64,000 nucleotides of DNA from Scalesia atractyloides (GCA_947069175.1 CAMTDV010000030.1:97364411-97428410); one strand, 5' to 3'; counted from the stretch's first letter, positions 10,499 to 21,923 are shown. Made by a program: numbers and translations. Notes: generated by a model not told the origin, from the letters alone.

Positions 10499-10574
10499 GT
10501 GGAACAGGATTCGAACTCGAGACCTTTGTGTGTTTATTGTGCACACAGTCCACCGTTGGACTGTGTGTCTAACC
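10499..10574 (-). ncRNA. tRNA-like module 1, captured LTR
   Basis: Hairpin CACACAGTCC / GGACTGTGTG with loop AACGGT, then B-box GAGTTCGAATCC. Confidence 0.6.
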
Positions 10575-11272
10575 CGAGTAATTTCTTGATTTAAATTATA
10601 CTTATGAGTTACAGGTTCATCGTCTTCTTCGTCGGATTTTAACCAGAGTGACGACTGACTGGTTCGAAGTGTTGATTCAGGTTTCTTTAGCGTTTTATGA
10701 TTAATTACAGATGAGGTATAAGTAAAAAGAAAGGAAAATAGGCGTGAGTTATACCGACTAGCTTTCCTCTGTTTTCCGGCAGAACTCCGGCGACAGCAAT
10801 AGGCTCCGGCGTCAGGTGTCTTGCAGCAGCGAGCCTTCAGAAGTTTGAAAAAGGTATGGGTGACTTCGGTATAAGCTTAGGGGGTTCAATAAGGCTCGGA
10901 AATGGAGAACCCGGTTTTCCGGCGACAACCAGAAGAATTCCGGCGAGTGGGTTTTCGCCGAGAAAGGGTGTGGTTTTGAGCGAAAAGGTTTGCAGAGGTT
11001 CGAGGGGGTATTTATAGGGCAAATTATCGATGAACTTGGTCTGATTTCCGACTGGATTCGTCGGTTATGAAAACTCCGGCGGTTATAACTTTGGTCGCGG
11101 ACCCAGACGTCGGTTATAACCGATGTCTTAGTAAATGTATACGTTATAACGGAAGTTGTCGTTAAAACTTGCGAGATTGCCGGGATTTCCGACGACTGAA
11201 CTTTTGGGCGCCGGTTTTGAATTCAGAAAGTCATGATATGAATTAAATGATCTTAATAATTAACATGTAGCA

Positions 11273-11353
11273 TCAGTGGCGCAGTGGTTTGTGTGTTGTG
11301 TGTTAAGTCGTTGCTGGACCGGTTATTGACCCGGATTCGAAACCCGGTAGAAC
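11273..11353 (+). ncRNA. tRNA-like module, antisense in captured LTR
   Basis: A-box AGTGGCGCAGTGG matches the Pol III consensus closely. The B-box-like CGGATTCGAAACCCG has a 4-bp stem. ATATTTTTATTTT follows within 15 bases. It occupies the same LTR position as 7085-7164. Confidence 0.6.
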
Positions 11354-11539
11354 CAAAATATTTTTATTTTGCGATTTTTAACAGTTTTTCAAAAACAACT
11401 TATATAATCCCGTATAATAATTGATTATGTATCGTTTAAAATTATTTTGAGCATTTAATTCGCAACGAAAATTTTAACTGACTGTTCGGTTGATAAACGG
11501 AGCGGGTTTGGTAAATCCGTTTTTTTTACGGATGTTACA

Positions 11540-13610
11540 GTATCCCCTGCTTTTTAGAAATTTCGTCCCGAAATTTAAATAGTGATATATTTGACTAAAG
11601 AATGATGGTGTTTAGTTTGTCAGTTACTTGCTTAGAAAAAGTAAGGGTTTAAGTTTTTGTTTGAGGCGGTAACGTTCCTTATAAAGGTTAAGTACCCTAT
11701 TACAGGAATCGCTTTTTTTGTTGCCTACTGTATAAGTATTGATAAGCAGAAATGATTCGCTAAAAATGATATCATGCATAAGAGTTTGGATACGTTTGGA
11801 AAAGTATGGTTATATCCTAAGGCAAAACTTCTAACACTACAACCTACAGGGAACATAAATAATCACAACAGCTGATATTTGAACATAAATAAACACAACA
11901 GCTAATATTTGAACATAAATAAACACAACAGCAAATATTTGAATCCACATTCTGATAGCATATATGTTTGAATGGTGGAAGTTCCTCTCTCGTTTGTTAT
12001 GATGGAGAGGTTAGTTTATGTAGAAATGGAACACAAATCCAATTTCTCTAAATAGCAAGATGATATAAATGTAACACAAATTTCAACCAAGGCAATACCA
12101 AATCTTACATGGAACTTCTCATAACCGCCTGATAATGCCTCTGATCCTTTGGCAAGAATACTTATATATAGGAAGTACCAGCGGCGTATCCACCATATTC
12201 TTGCCAAATTTTCATTGGTTTTATCCACAAGTTATGATTAGTTACCAAGAAACTAATAAATCCTACATAGAACTTCTCATAACCGTCTGACAATGCCTCT
12301 GATCCTTTGACAAGAATACTTATATATAGGAAGTACCAGCGGCGTATCCACCATATTCTTGTCAAATTTTCATTGGTTTTATCAGTGAATTATGATTAGT
12401 CCTATATAACTCTACAACCAATACAACAAACATAAAATACTGAAATGAAAAATATCTGTGCGATCAAGGCTCAATCAAACGGAGCCGATCGTATTGTATG
12501 TACTGAAAATGAAATTGTCTGTGTGCTCAAGGCTCAATCAAACGGAGCCGAGCGTATTGCATGTACTGAAAATGAATAACTTAATCTAAACATCAATCAC
12601 ACAAACAGCCTATGCATGGAACCTCTCATAACCGCCTGATAATGCCTCCGATCATTTGACAAGAATACTTATATATAGAAAGTACCAGAGGCGTATCCAC
12701 CATATTCTTGTCAAATTCTCATTGACTTTATCCGCAAGTTATGATTAGTTCTATGCGACTCTACAACAAACACAACAACCACAAGATACTGATAATGAAA
12801 TTGTCTGTGCGCTCAAGGCTCAATCAAACGGAGCCGAACGTATTGCATGTACTGAAAATGAAATTGTATGTGCGCTCAAGGCTCAATCAAACGGAGCCGA
12901 ACGTATTGCATGTACTGAAAATGAACAACTTAATCTAAACAACAATCACACAAACAGCCTATGCATGGAACCTCACATAACCGCCTGATAATGCCTCCGA
13001 TCATTTGACAAGAATACTTATATATAGGAAGTACCAGCGGCGTATCCACCATATTCTTGTCAAATTCTCATTGACTTTATCCGCAAGTTATGATTAGTTC
13101 TATGCGACTCTACAACAAACACAACAACCACAAGATACTGATAATGAAAATGTATGTGCGCTCAAGGCTCAATCAAACGGAGCCGAGCGTATTGCATGTA
13201 CTGAAAATGTAAAATAAACTGTGCGCTCAAGGCTCTATCAAACGGAGCCGAGCGTATTGCATGTAATGAAAATGTAAAATGAACTGATCGATCAAGGCTC
13301 AATCAAACGGAGCCGATCGTGCGGGCACGCCACAGTTCAACCGCATAATAAAATGGGGAACAAGCTCAAAACCTCATAAATAGGGAGCTGCGGCCTCGGC
13401 AAATGCATATACTGAAAACAATAAATAATAATTACTCTAACAGTCTACACATGGAACCTCTCATAACCGCCAGATAATGCTTCTGATCCTTTGACAAGAA
13501 TACTTATATATAGGAAGTACCAGCGACGTATCCACCGTATTCCCGTCAAAGTTTCATTGGCTTTATCCTTAAGTTATGATTGGTTCGATGTGATAAAGAA
13601 AAACATAAAA
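11540..13610 (-). repeat. Repeat-rich block replacing pol in the chimeric element
   Basis: No gag/pol is recognisable. It contains three approximately 34-bp repeats (AACATAAATAAACACAACAG type, 11851-11942). A TATATAGGAAGTACCAGCGG-type unit of about 80-100 bp recurs at about 12165, 12320, 12675, 13020 and 13505. A hairpin unit recurs seven times (12461-13319). The ends of related hairpins also occur in the Ty3 LTRs, so the block appears to be amplified non-coding element sequence. The short open frames within it are by-products of these repeats. Confidence 0.7.
12461..13385 (-). repeat. Amplified hairpin units in the chimeric element
   Basis: Seven copies of the GGCTC / GAGCC hairpin at 12461, 12523, 12810, 12873, 13159, 13224 and 13289 (31 bp each). 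Outer stems are CGATC / GATCG in two, CGCTC or TGCTC / GAGCG in three, and CGCTC / GAACG (one mismatch) in two. Two related hairpins (GTTC / GAAC and AGCTC / GAGCT) follow at about 13331-13385. Confidence 0.7.
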
Positions 13611-14994
13611 CTAAACGATAGAAGTTGAATCTGGATCTTCGGTGAAAAGGACTAGTTGGGTATCTTCGTTTGGGCCGTCATTAACTTCGACAGGATTGGC
13701 GTTGATGTTGAAGACTCTTCCTCTTGCTGGTGGCATAGTGGTTGGGTTTTCTTGGTTTACTTGGTTTACTGGGTTTGATTGGGCTTGAGTGTTGATGACG
13801 TTAACCAATTGAGGGTATGTGTTTCTAAAGTGGGTAGGGTCGCCACAATTGAAACAAGCTCGAACATATGGGAACATGGAGTATTGGGGTTGTTGATAGG
13901 TTTGGGCCATGTTTTGAGTAGGGAAAAGGTTTGGTTTTGAAAGGTGCGGCAAACCTTGCTCAAATGACCATAGCGTCCACAAGTTGCACATAGACGACAA
14001 GGTAGGGTATGGGGATGGTGATAAAAACAGTTGTTGCATCGAGGGTGAGGTCCAAGATATGGTTTCTTATTTGGGTAAGTTGAGTTGGGTGCCACTTGGG
14101 TGATTGGGATAGCTTGGATGGGTATGGCGTGTGAAATAGGTTGGTTACGTTGGGTAGCAGCGAAAAGTTGCCCGTCTCTTCTTCTCTTAGACTTGGGTTG
14201 GGAAGGGGATTCGGTTTGGGTTGAGTCGGAAGTTTCAGTCGATTCTTTATCCTTCTTTTTTCTCCTTTGAAGTCTTTGTTTCGGATTCGATTCTCGGTGA
14301 GCTCTGTTGCTAGCTCCATTTCTGCTTCCAAAGTTGCAGGCTTGGTACTTATTACAGGGTCTTGGATCTTTGACGGAAGGCCACGAATGTAGTGCTCGAT
14401 CAAACGGTAGAGGGGAGTGAACATGTTGGGAACCATTTGATGTAATTCGAGGAATCTTTTGTTGTATGTGATGTGGTCTCCTTCCATTTGCTTTAACGAA
14501 TAAAATTCATCTTCTAATTTCTTGATTACGCTCATTGGGCAAAATCGTCTGGTCATGATTTCCTTCAATTCGTTCCAAGTTAAGGTCATAGCATCTTCCA
14601 CACCTCGTTTGGCCTTCTCTGTATTCCACCAAGTAAGTGCTATCCCATATAGTCGACCGGTAGCATAACGCACTTTGCGATCATCAGGGCAATCGCAATT
14701 TAGAAAAGTGTTCTCCATCTCTTCAAACCAATGGAGGAGAGCGGTGACACCTTCAGTCCCTTTGTATTTCGGAGGGTCGCATGATTTGAAATGCTTGTAG
14801 GTGCATTTAGTGATATTTGAGGGAGAGTTGATAATGTTTTGGTTTGCTTGATTGACAGGATTATCGGTGAGTGCTTGTTGTACTTGGATTACAATGTTGG
14901 GTATTACGGCAGCCATTTGTTGAGCGATTAAGGCAGCCATGCGTTCGCGGGCTTTTCTTGCTCTCGTCTTCCTACGGGCGAGGTTAGAAGACAT
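13611..14994 (-). pseudogene. Ty3 gag in the chimeric element (frameshifted)
   Basis: Gag forms the virus-like particle. Starting at the ATG at 14994 the frame shows the retrotransposon gag core (KHFKSCDPPKYKGTEG, then HWFEEMENTF, then LTWWNTEKAKRGVEDAMTL). It loses frame at about 14130. Two zinc-finger regions follow in other frames: CNNCFYHH...CATCGRYGHLSKVC, and CFNCGDPTHFRNTY near 13800-13850. The last cysteine of the second CCHC knuckle is a tyrosine. The frame stops at 13611, before any protease or RT. The protein is closely related to gag at 18180-19612. Confidence 0.88.
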
Positions 14995-15773
14995 CTACAA
15001 GGAATACATGTCAAGAGTATGAGTTGGATGTTTTGGGTTCATGGGTCGCACTAGGAATGAACATTCATAAAATAATTATAGAAAAATAAATCTACTACAT
15101 CCATAGGATGTCTTGGGTTTTGCTCGCCATTAGGCCCTACATGCCGCCATACTTTACCTGTGTAATCATGTGGGCCCCCATGAATACCGGTTTTTCATAT
15201 GGTTCGCACGGGTTTGCCAGGTTGCGTACACAAAAACCCGGAGAAAATCGAGAAATATGTATAAACGTGTGATATTCGGAATGTGTCCAGGTGTAGACAC
15301 GGCGACACCTCAAAGTAGGTTAGTTCGAACGACGTTTGGTGTGGCATGCTTTGGCCTAATAGGTCCTTCGTACTCTCATCGTTGGTCCCCAGGTAGGCAA
15401 ACTGGTCCGTTATATTGGATTTATACGAATGCCAACCTAGACAGGACGTTCCGACTACCGGTACTTGTACCCTTCCAGTTACTATATGCCCGTCGCAGAA
15501 CTTACTTTGATGAGATTTGAAAATTGCAACAAAATCTTTGGATAATGAGAGTATGAAAATAAATTGAATACATGAACATCGATATATGTATAATGAATAT
15601 GTATATAAGCATGTATGTTTGACCGTAAATGTAAACAAATATGAAACAAATAAATATCACAAGTTTGTATGTAACCACCTAATCAATTAAAATTTAGGCA
15701 GACTATAGTATAGGCTCTAAGGGTCTAATAACTTATCCTATATCCCTATAGTCATGGCTCTGATACCAATCTC
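14995..15773 (-). other. Leader and Met-tRNA primer-binding site of the chimeric element
   Basis: Non-coding leader between 5' LTR and gag. The primer-binding site TGGTATCAGAGC is at 15757-15768. The leader closely resembles 19613-20421 of the surrounding Ty3 element, including a near-identical 70 bp next to the primer-binding site, although the adjoining LTRs are unrelated. The open frame at 15195-15638 is not conserved as a protein. Confidence 0.75.
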
Positions 15774-16063
15774 TGTAACACCCCTGCCCCTCGTTATCAC
15801 CAATATTGTCCGCTTTGCCCCTGATGGGTGGCCCATCCAGGAACTCACGGCTTTGTTTTTTGTTGCCCTGGTGGAGACTTCCCAGGAGGTCACCCATCCT
15901 AGTACTACTCCCACTTGAGCACGCTTAACTGTGGAGTTCTCCTTTCATCCACTAGCATTAAGCCCAAAACGCGTTGGTGATTTTAGAGGTAGGGCATTAC
16001 TTATGAACCAGGAATCTCTCCTGTCCACGGACGATGTTGAGAGGTATGCCATTATGTGTTATA
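15774..16063 (-). repeat. 5' LTR, Cassandra-type, with 5S-like segment
   Basis: 290 bp copy of 8492-8781. On the minus strand it is followed by a 5-nt spacer and then TGGTATCAGAGC (15757-15768), as expected of a 5' LTR. The final base pair is TA rather than the canonical CA in both copies. Confidence 0.88.
15873..15940 (-). ncRNA. 5S rRNA-like segment in LTR (5' copy)
   Basis: Same 5S-derived promoter region as at 8592-8658, on the minus strand and so in element sense. It is a retrotransposon-borne copy, not a 5S rDNA unit: no tandem 5S array and no complete 120-nt gene are present. Confidence 0.85.
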
Positions 16064-16789
16064 TTCAGCTTTCACTTTTGAACAGGTAAGGCACTTGGAA
16101 ACAAAAACAGCAATATCCTTCTTCATGCCAGGCCACCAGTAGGTGTATCGGAGGTCCTGATACATCTTGTCGGCTCCTGGATGTACGGAGTATCGTGTCT
16201 TGTGAGCCTCTTTCATAAGAGTATCGCGAAGGTTGTTGTGATCAGGAATCCATATGCGATCTAGATAATACAGAATGCCATCAGATTTCGTTTCGAGTTT
16301 AAGTTCTGCTCCACAAGATAACTCATTGCGTATGTCGTATTCTGTTATGGAAACATGTTGAGCTTCTCGGATTTGGTCTTTGATGTTGGTCATGATTTGC
16401 GAACATAGAAGGCGAATGGAGTTCGCATAACCTTTTCGACTGAGTGCATCGACCACCACATTTGCTTTGCTAGGATGATACCGGATTTCACAGTCGTAGT
16501 CATTAAGAAGTTCAACCCATCTTCGTTGCCTCATATTCAACTCCTTTTGGTTAAAGATATGTTGGAGGCTCTTGTGGTCAGTGTAAATCTCACACTTGGT
16601 ACCATAGAGGTAATGTCTCCATATCTTAAGAGCGAACACAACGGCTCCAAGTTCTAGGTCGTGAGTAGTGTAGTTCTTCTCATGAGTTTTGAGCTGCATA
16701 GAAGCATAGGCTATCACTTTTCCCCTTTGCATTAAAACACAGCCTAATCCCTGTCCTGATGCGTCGCAATACACTACAAAGCATCGCAA
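16064..16789 (-). pseudogene. Ty3 RNase H and integrase zinc domain (5' part of split region)
   Basis: RNase H motifs occur in order: [10 protein letters not shown], the E in [16 protein letters not shown] and VVDALSRK. The integrase HHCC zinc-binding region follows (HKTRYSVH, then CLTCSKVK). The frame ends at KVKAE where the 8492-16063 element inserted; the next codons are at 8491. A one-base frame change near 16780 separates it from the RT frame. Confidence 0.92.
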
Positions 16790-18222
16790 CCTTCGGGGAG
16801 TGTGAGGATAGGAGCGTCACAAAGCTTTTGCTTAAGGGTTTGGAAGGCTTCTTCTTGTTTAGGTCCCCATGCGAAGGGTTTTCCTTTATGTGTCAAAGCC
16901 GTGAGTGGTACAGAGATACGAGAGAAATTCGATATGAAACGACGATAGTAACCAGCCAACCCAAGGAAAGATCGTACTTCGGTTGGGGTACGTGGCGCTT
17001 GCCATTCTTGTACTGCTTTGATCTTTGCGGGGTCGACATGAATTCCCTTGTCATTGACGACATGACCAAGGAACTGTACTTCTTTTAACCAAAATTCGCA
17101 CTTGGAGAATTTAGCGTAAAGCTTTTCGGTCTTCAAGAGTGTGAGGATGAGTCGAAGGTGTCGTTCATGATCAGTCTTAGACTTTGAGTAAATGAGAATA
17201 TCGTCGATGAAGACTATAACAAAGTGATCAAGATAGGGTTTACAAACTCTGTTCATTAAGTCCATGAAGACGGCTGGAGCGTTGGTTAGACCAAATGGCA
17301 TAACCATGAATTCATAGTGACCATATCGAGTTCGGAAGGCGGTCTTTGGAACGTCTTCTTCATGTACTCTGAGTTGGTGATAGCCGGAACGAAGGTCGAT
17401 CTTTGAAAAACAAGTGGCATCCTGGAGTTGGTCTAGAAGATCATCGATGCGAGGTAACGGATAGCAATTTTTGACCGTTAATTTGTTGAGTTCCCTGTAA
17501 TCGATACACATGCGAAAGGTCCCATCTTTCTTCTTTACAAACAGAACAGGTGCACCCCAAGGCGATGAGCTAGGACGTATGAATCCCTTGTCGGTCAGTT
17601 CTTGCAATTGACTGGCCAGCTCTTGCATCTCGGATGGGGCTAACCTATAAGGAGATTTCGCGACGGGTGTAGCGCCAGGTATAAGGTCGATGCGGAATTC
17701 GACTTCTCTCTTGGGAGGAAGTCCGGCGATGTCGTCGGGAAAAACTTGCGGGAATTCCTTCACTACGGGTATATCTTCGAGTTTCTTCTCTTTGCCTCCC
17801 TTCTTGACAATGTGGGTTAGAAATGCTACATAATTCTTGCGGAGATATCTTCGGGCTTGAAGACAGGACATCAGCTTGAGTCCTTTCGAAGGGGTTTCTC
17901 CAAAGATTCGTAGAGTTTGACCGTCTGCAAGAGGAATGCGAATGAACTTCTCACGGCATACTACTTCAGCCTGATGTTGGCTGAGCCAGTCCATGCCGAT
18001 TATAACGTCAAAACTTCCCAACTTCATAGGAATGAGGTCAATAGAAAAATCGTGATCGTTTAGAGTAAAGGTGCAGTTTCGGATAATGGAGTTTAATGAG
18101 ACCGGTTTTCCGTCAGCAACTTCTACCGTTATGGATTTCATAAGTTCGTCACGAGTTTGATTGAGGATGGGTTCGAATTCTAAGGACACAAAACTCTTAT
18201 CCGCGCCAGTATCAAATAACAC
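16774..18222 (-). pseudogene. Ty3 protease and reverse transcriptase
   Basis: The frame begins at the aspartic protease motif ([11 protein letters not shown]) and runs through linker and RT. RT motifs include [60 protein letters not shown] and the catalytic FIDDILIYS. The thumb and connection continue to [13 protein letters not shown]. The frame is open over 482 codons with catalytic residues intact. One frameshift at each end (near 18250, separating it from gag, and near 16780) breaks the polyprotein. Confidence 0.94.
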
Positions 18223-19612
18223 GGATGCATAACTACCATGACGAGAAACGTACCGTTAACCACGTTGTTGTCGGCCCTAGCTTGGTTGGCGTTGATGTTA
18301 AATGCTCTTCCTCTAGCAGGTGGAGGAGCTTGGTTAGCTTGGTTCACCGGATTCGCTTGAGCTTGAGCATGTATGATGTTCACCAAGCGTGGACACGTGT
18401 TTCTAAAGTGGTTTGGGTCACCACAATTGTAGCAAGCCCGCATGGGTTGCATCATGGGGTAGTTGGGTTGATAGTAGGTTTGGGTTATATGTTGTGTAGG
18501 TGGTGGTAGTAGGGGTTGTTGGGTTTGACCCATTATTTGATAGTGGGTTTGAGTTGTGGGTTGGTTGCGGTTCATTCGTTGCAGTGAGCGGCAGGCTTGG
18601 ATGGTGTGACCTGCACGGCCACAGCCGGTGCAGTATTGACAGGGGTATTCGGGGGAGTGATGGTATTGGCAACGGGTGCACTTTGGGTAAGGGCCAGAGT
18701 ATTGCCTTTTGTATGGTGCGGTTGAAGGAGTAACTTGTGTGATGGGTGCAGCAGGGATAGGGAAATTTGTTTGAGTGACGGCAAAATTTCTGGTATTTCG
18801 TTTCCTCTTGTTTGAAAATTTTGAGGATGAGGTGGGTGGTTGGAAGTTTGGCCCTCAACGGGGGCTTTCTTTTTCTCCTCTTTGAACTTACCGTTTCTGA
18901 TGCGGTTCTCGGTAAGTTCGGTGGCTAATTCCATGGCGGCTTCGAGAGTTGCAGGCGAAGCGCTTAGGACTGAGTCCTGAATCTTCGAGGGAAGGCCTCG
19001 AATATAGTGTTCCACCAAACGGTACACGGGGGTGAACAAGTTAGGAACCATCTGGTTCAGCTCAAGAAATCTTTTGTTGTAGGAAGTGTGATCCCCTTCC
19101 TTTTGCTTCAGCGAGTGGAATTCGTCTTCCAACTTCTTGAGTTCGCTTCTCGGGCAGAAGCGTTTTGTCATTACTTCCCTTAACTCTTCCCAAGTTAAGG
19201 CCATCGCGTCTTCTACTCCTCTCTTACCCTTCTCGGTGTTCCACCAGGTCAGGGCTACCCCAAATAATCTCCCGGTTGCGTAACGTACCTTGCGATCCTC
19301 GGGACAATCGCAATTTAGGAAAGTGTTTTCCATTTCCTCAAACCAATGGAGGAGAGCGGTGACACCTTCGGTCCCTTCGAACTTTGGGGGATCGCAAGAC
19401 TTGAAGTGCTTGTAGGAGCACTTCTTGGAGGAGGGGTTGTCGATGTTTTGATCCTCTTGATTTGGTGGGTTGACAGGATTTGCAGTGAGAGCTTGCTGAA
19501 CTTCAACTACAATATCAGGAAGTACTGCGGCCATTTGTTTTGCTATTTGAGTGGCCAAGCGTTCGTTTGACCTTCCTGACTTCCATCCTCCACGTAGCTG
19601 CCTACCCGACAT
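18180..19612 (-). pseudogene. Ty3 gag with zinc knuckles (frameshifted)
   Basis: The ATG at 19612 opens a 346-codon frame with the gag core (KHFKSCDPPKFEGTEG, HWFEEMENTF, LTWWNTEKGKRGVEDAM, YIRGLPSKIQ). A shift at about 18790-18860 moves the zinc-finger part into another frame. There it reads CTRCQYHH...CTGCGRAGHTIQAC, then the CCHC knuckle CYNCGDPNHFRNTC near 18400-18440. A second shift near 18250 precedes the protease. Both look like small indels rather than programmed frameshift sites, since no slippery heptamer is evident. Confidence 0.9.
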
Positions 19613-20421
19613 CTACAGGAATATACATAGGAAGATGGTGAGTTTATGGAGTGTTTAGGGGTCATGTGTCTAAAAAAAATGAAATTAACATAAATATCAA
19701 TAATGCAACCACATCCATAGGATGTCTTGGGTTAGCTCATGTTGGGCCTCAAATGTCCCCCATACCTTCACCTGTATAGTCATGTGGGCCCCCATGACTA
19801 TTGGCTTGGTAGGATTCACATTAGTATCGGCGATTTAACACTCGCATGACCCGAATGAAAACCACAAAATATGTTTACAAGATGTATGGTCGGAATGTGT
19901 CCAGGTGTAGACACAATGACAACTCAAAGTAGGGTTAGCTCACACGACGTTTGGTATAGCATGCTTTGACCTAATAGGTACTTCGTACTCTCATCGTTAG
20001 TCCCCAGGTAGGCAAACTGGTCCTTTATTTTGTATTTATACGAATGCCAAGCCTAGACAGGACGTTCCGACTACCGGTACTGGTACCCTTCCAGTTACTA
20101 CATGCCCGTCATGAGAACTCACTTTGATGAGATTTGAAAGTACAAAAATCATTGTAAAGCAATCATGAAAATGATGTGGTGTGTGCTTTCATGGATATGT
20201 TATGTTATAAGAATATGGTTCATGATAAGCATTATATGATAATATATACTTATGAAAATGCTTGCATAACATTGAATGTAACAATAAACATAAAGCATAT
20301 AAACATCATGAATTTTGCATGTAACACACAAAAATTTAAACTTTCTAAGCAACTATAGTATAGGCTCTAAGGGTCTAATAACCTATCTTATATCCCTATA
20401 GTCATGGCTCTGATACCAATC
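19613..20421 (-). other. Leader and primer-binding site of the Ty3 element
   Basis: Non-coding leader. The Met-tRNA primer-binding site TGGTATCAGAGC is on the minus strand at 20407-20418, three bases from the 5' LTR. No protein-coding signal. Confidence 0.85.
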
Positions 20422-21511
20422 TGTCACACCCCGACCCGCAGCGGAATAAGAGTTGGGGCATAATTGGGTTATCACCAAAGCTATGATGTTTACTAATATG
20501 TTTCATATTTATTAAATCCAAATTACATTTCAATGTTCCAAGTCAAATTCATACAATACAAGGAAAGGAAAAATTAACTAAAATCAATCCATAATCTAAA
20601 CTGGTTTATTCTTCTAAGCCGCCCTATATGTTTCTTGCTTTAACTTGATCACCTGTATCATGTGTAAAAATGGGAAATTTTGGGTCAACAAAAGTTGGCG
20701 AGTGAACCTTGTTAAAAACATTTGCTATCAATTCATTATTGTAATTTATTTAGGAAAATCTGTGCAATAATCATATATGAACAAATGTATGTAAACATAA
20801 TGATCACAAACCACCTTGCTTAAACATGAAATAAGAATGACAATGTATATGTTGGCAACGTCCCGTTCACGCTCATAGGTAATGGGGAACGGACGGCCTA
20901 TGCAAATGTATGTGAGATCAAGGCTCAATCAAACGGAGCCGATCTTATGTTGGCAACGCCTGGTTCACGCTCATAGGTAATGGGGAACAGCTCACGCTCA
21001 TAGGTAATGGGGAGCGGGGGCCTATGAAATGTATGTACTGAAATGATAAAATTAATCTAAACTTCAACCACACAAACAATGGATACACATTGAATACACA
21101 TTTGATCATGAACATGATGGATGCACAAATGTTTAATTATAATAAATAAATAACGACACATGATACACCCCAAAATGTGATTAAAACGGGGAATTTGTAG
21201 AGATTCACTCACATTGGGTGCGTTTGTTTGAAGATGTTGAATGCGCACGAGTTTAGGGGATTGATCGACGAGAGATAACTAACCAAATAAATAACGAAAA
21301 GGTACGGTAAGTATGTGGATTTTATTAACTATTTTAATAAGATTTTTGGGTATAATTTTGTGAGTTTAAGGCTACTTTCTAACTTTGAAAATGTTATTTT
21401 TAAGTATTTTTAATTGATTTTTAAATTAAATAAATAATTAAAATAAATAAAAAAAATGTTGACTTTGACCGTTGACCGAGACCGTTGACCGGTTCGGTCG
21501 GTTATATTGTT

Positions 21512-21587
21512 GCACTGAGCGAGGTTCGAACCGGTGACCTCCCGTACGCGTGCACGCAGCTCTACCAACTGAGCTACGTGTCTAACC
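21512..21587 (-). ncRNA. tRNA-like module 3, Ty3 5' LTR
   Basis: Copy of 5821-5897 in the 5' LTR, A- and B-box intact. Confidence 0.65.
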
Positions 21588-21681
21588 CGAAATAATTCTG
21601 TTTTTAATTATACTTATATACTATTTAACTTAATCCGAAAATTATTTATTTTTAAAAAGCTTTTAAACGCATCGGACCGGT

Positions 21682-21755
21682 GCTGACCACAGGTCTCGAA
21701 CCCGGGACCTGTGGGTTAGCGTACACACAGTCCACCGCTGGACTGTGTGTCTCAC
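21682..21755 (-). ncRNA. tRNA-like module 2, Ty3 5' LTR
   Basis: Copy of 5991-6064, both hairpins intact. Confidence 0.65.
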
Positions 21756-21848
21756 TTGGTTATTAACTCGGTTTTTATTATACTTAACATAGACTGTGAG
21801 TCAACCCGGTTCAGTTAAAAAGGCAGATTTTTATTTCAAGTGAGTAAA

Positions 21849-21923
21849 GCTGGGACAGGATTCGAACTCGCGTTGCATGTGTGTTTGTTGCACACAGTCC
21901 ACCGCTGGACGGTGTGTCTAACC
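21849..21923 (-). ncRNA. tRNA-like module 1, Ty3 5' LTR
   Basis: Copy of 6158-6232 with one change (GGACGGTGTG on +) that breaks one pair of the 10-bp stem. Confidence 0.58.

Larger units (their letters stand above)
8982..11539 (-). repeat. Ty3-family long LTR captured inside the chimeric element
   Basis: It is homologous to the LTRs at 4723-7348 and 2506-4722 from the AGCTCATGA block (about 50 bp inside the LTR edge) to the terminal TGTTACA (11533-11539). The first approximately 50 bp of the family LTR are missing and replaced by the TRIM-like segment. It holds four tandem sense tRNA-like modules instead of three, one antisense module, and two hairpin-bearing repeats at 9340-9364 and 9488-9512. 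A polypurine tract (11540-11555) and Ty3 3'-UTR-like sequence follow, as at 7349. Confidence 0.85.
8492..16063 (-). mobile_element. Chimeric element: Cassandra-type 5S LTRs around Ty3 gag and a Ty3 LTR
   Basis: It is flanked by TTCAG at 8487-8491 and 16064-16068, splitting the integrase codons of the host element at KVKAE/HQRPSG. Two 290-bp LTRs (8492-8781, 15774-16063) differ at about two visible positions, begin TGTAACA and end TGTTATA, and contain a 5S rRNA-like segment. On the minus strand the order is 5' LTR, Met-tRNA primer-binding site, leader, decayed Ty3 gag, a repeat-rich block, a Ty3 polypurine tract with a 2.56-kb Ty3-family LTR, a short TRIM-like internal segment with a partial primer-binding site, polypurine tract, 3' LTR. 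The leader and gag are closely related to the surrounding Ty3 element. It reads as a recombinant between a Cassandra-type non-autonomous element and a Ty3 element, joined at their shared primer-binding sites. Confidence 0.85.

Noticed and set aside
12741..12938. Repetitive open frame with SRLNQTEPNVLH repeats
   Set aside because: It is a translation of the tandem hairpin units; the repeat, not a protein, explains it.
12461..13319. CRISPR array
   Set aside because: Repeats are irregularly spaced hairpins within a plant retrotransposon; spacers are themselves repetitive and no cas-like gene exists.
15170..15638. Protein gene in the open frames at 15170-15520 (+) and 15195-15638 (-)
   Set aside because: They lie in the retrotransposon leader, overlap each other on opposite strands, and the homologous leader at 19613-20421 does not keep them open.
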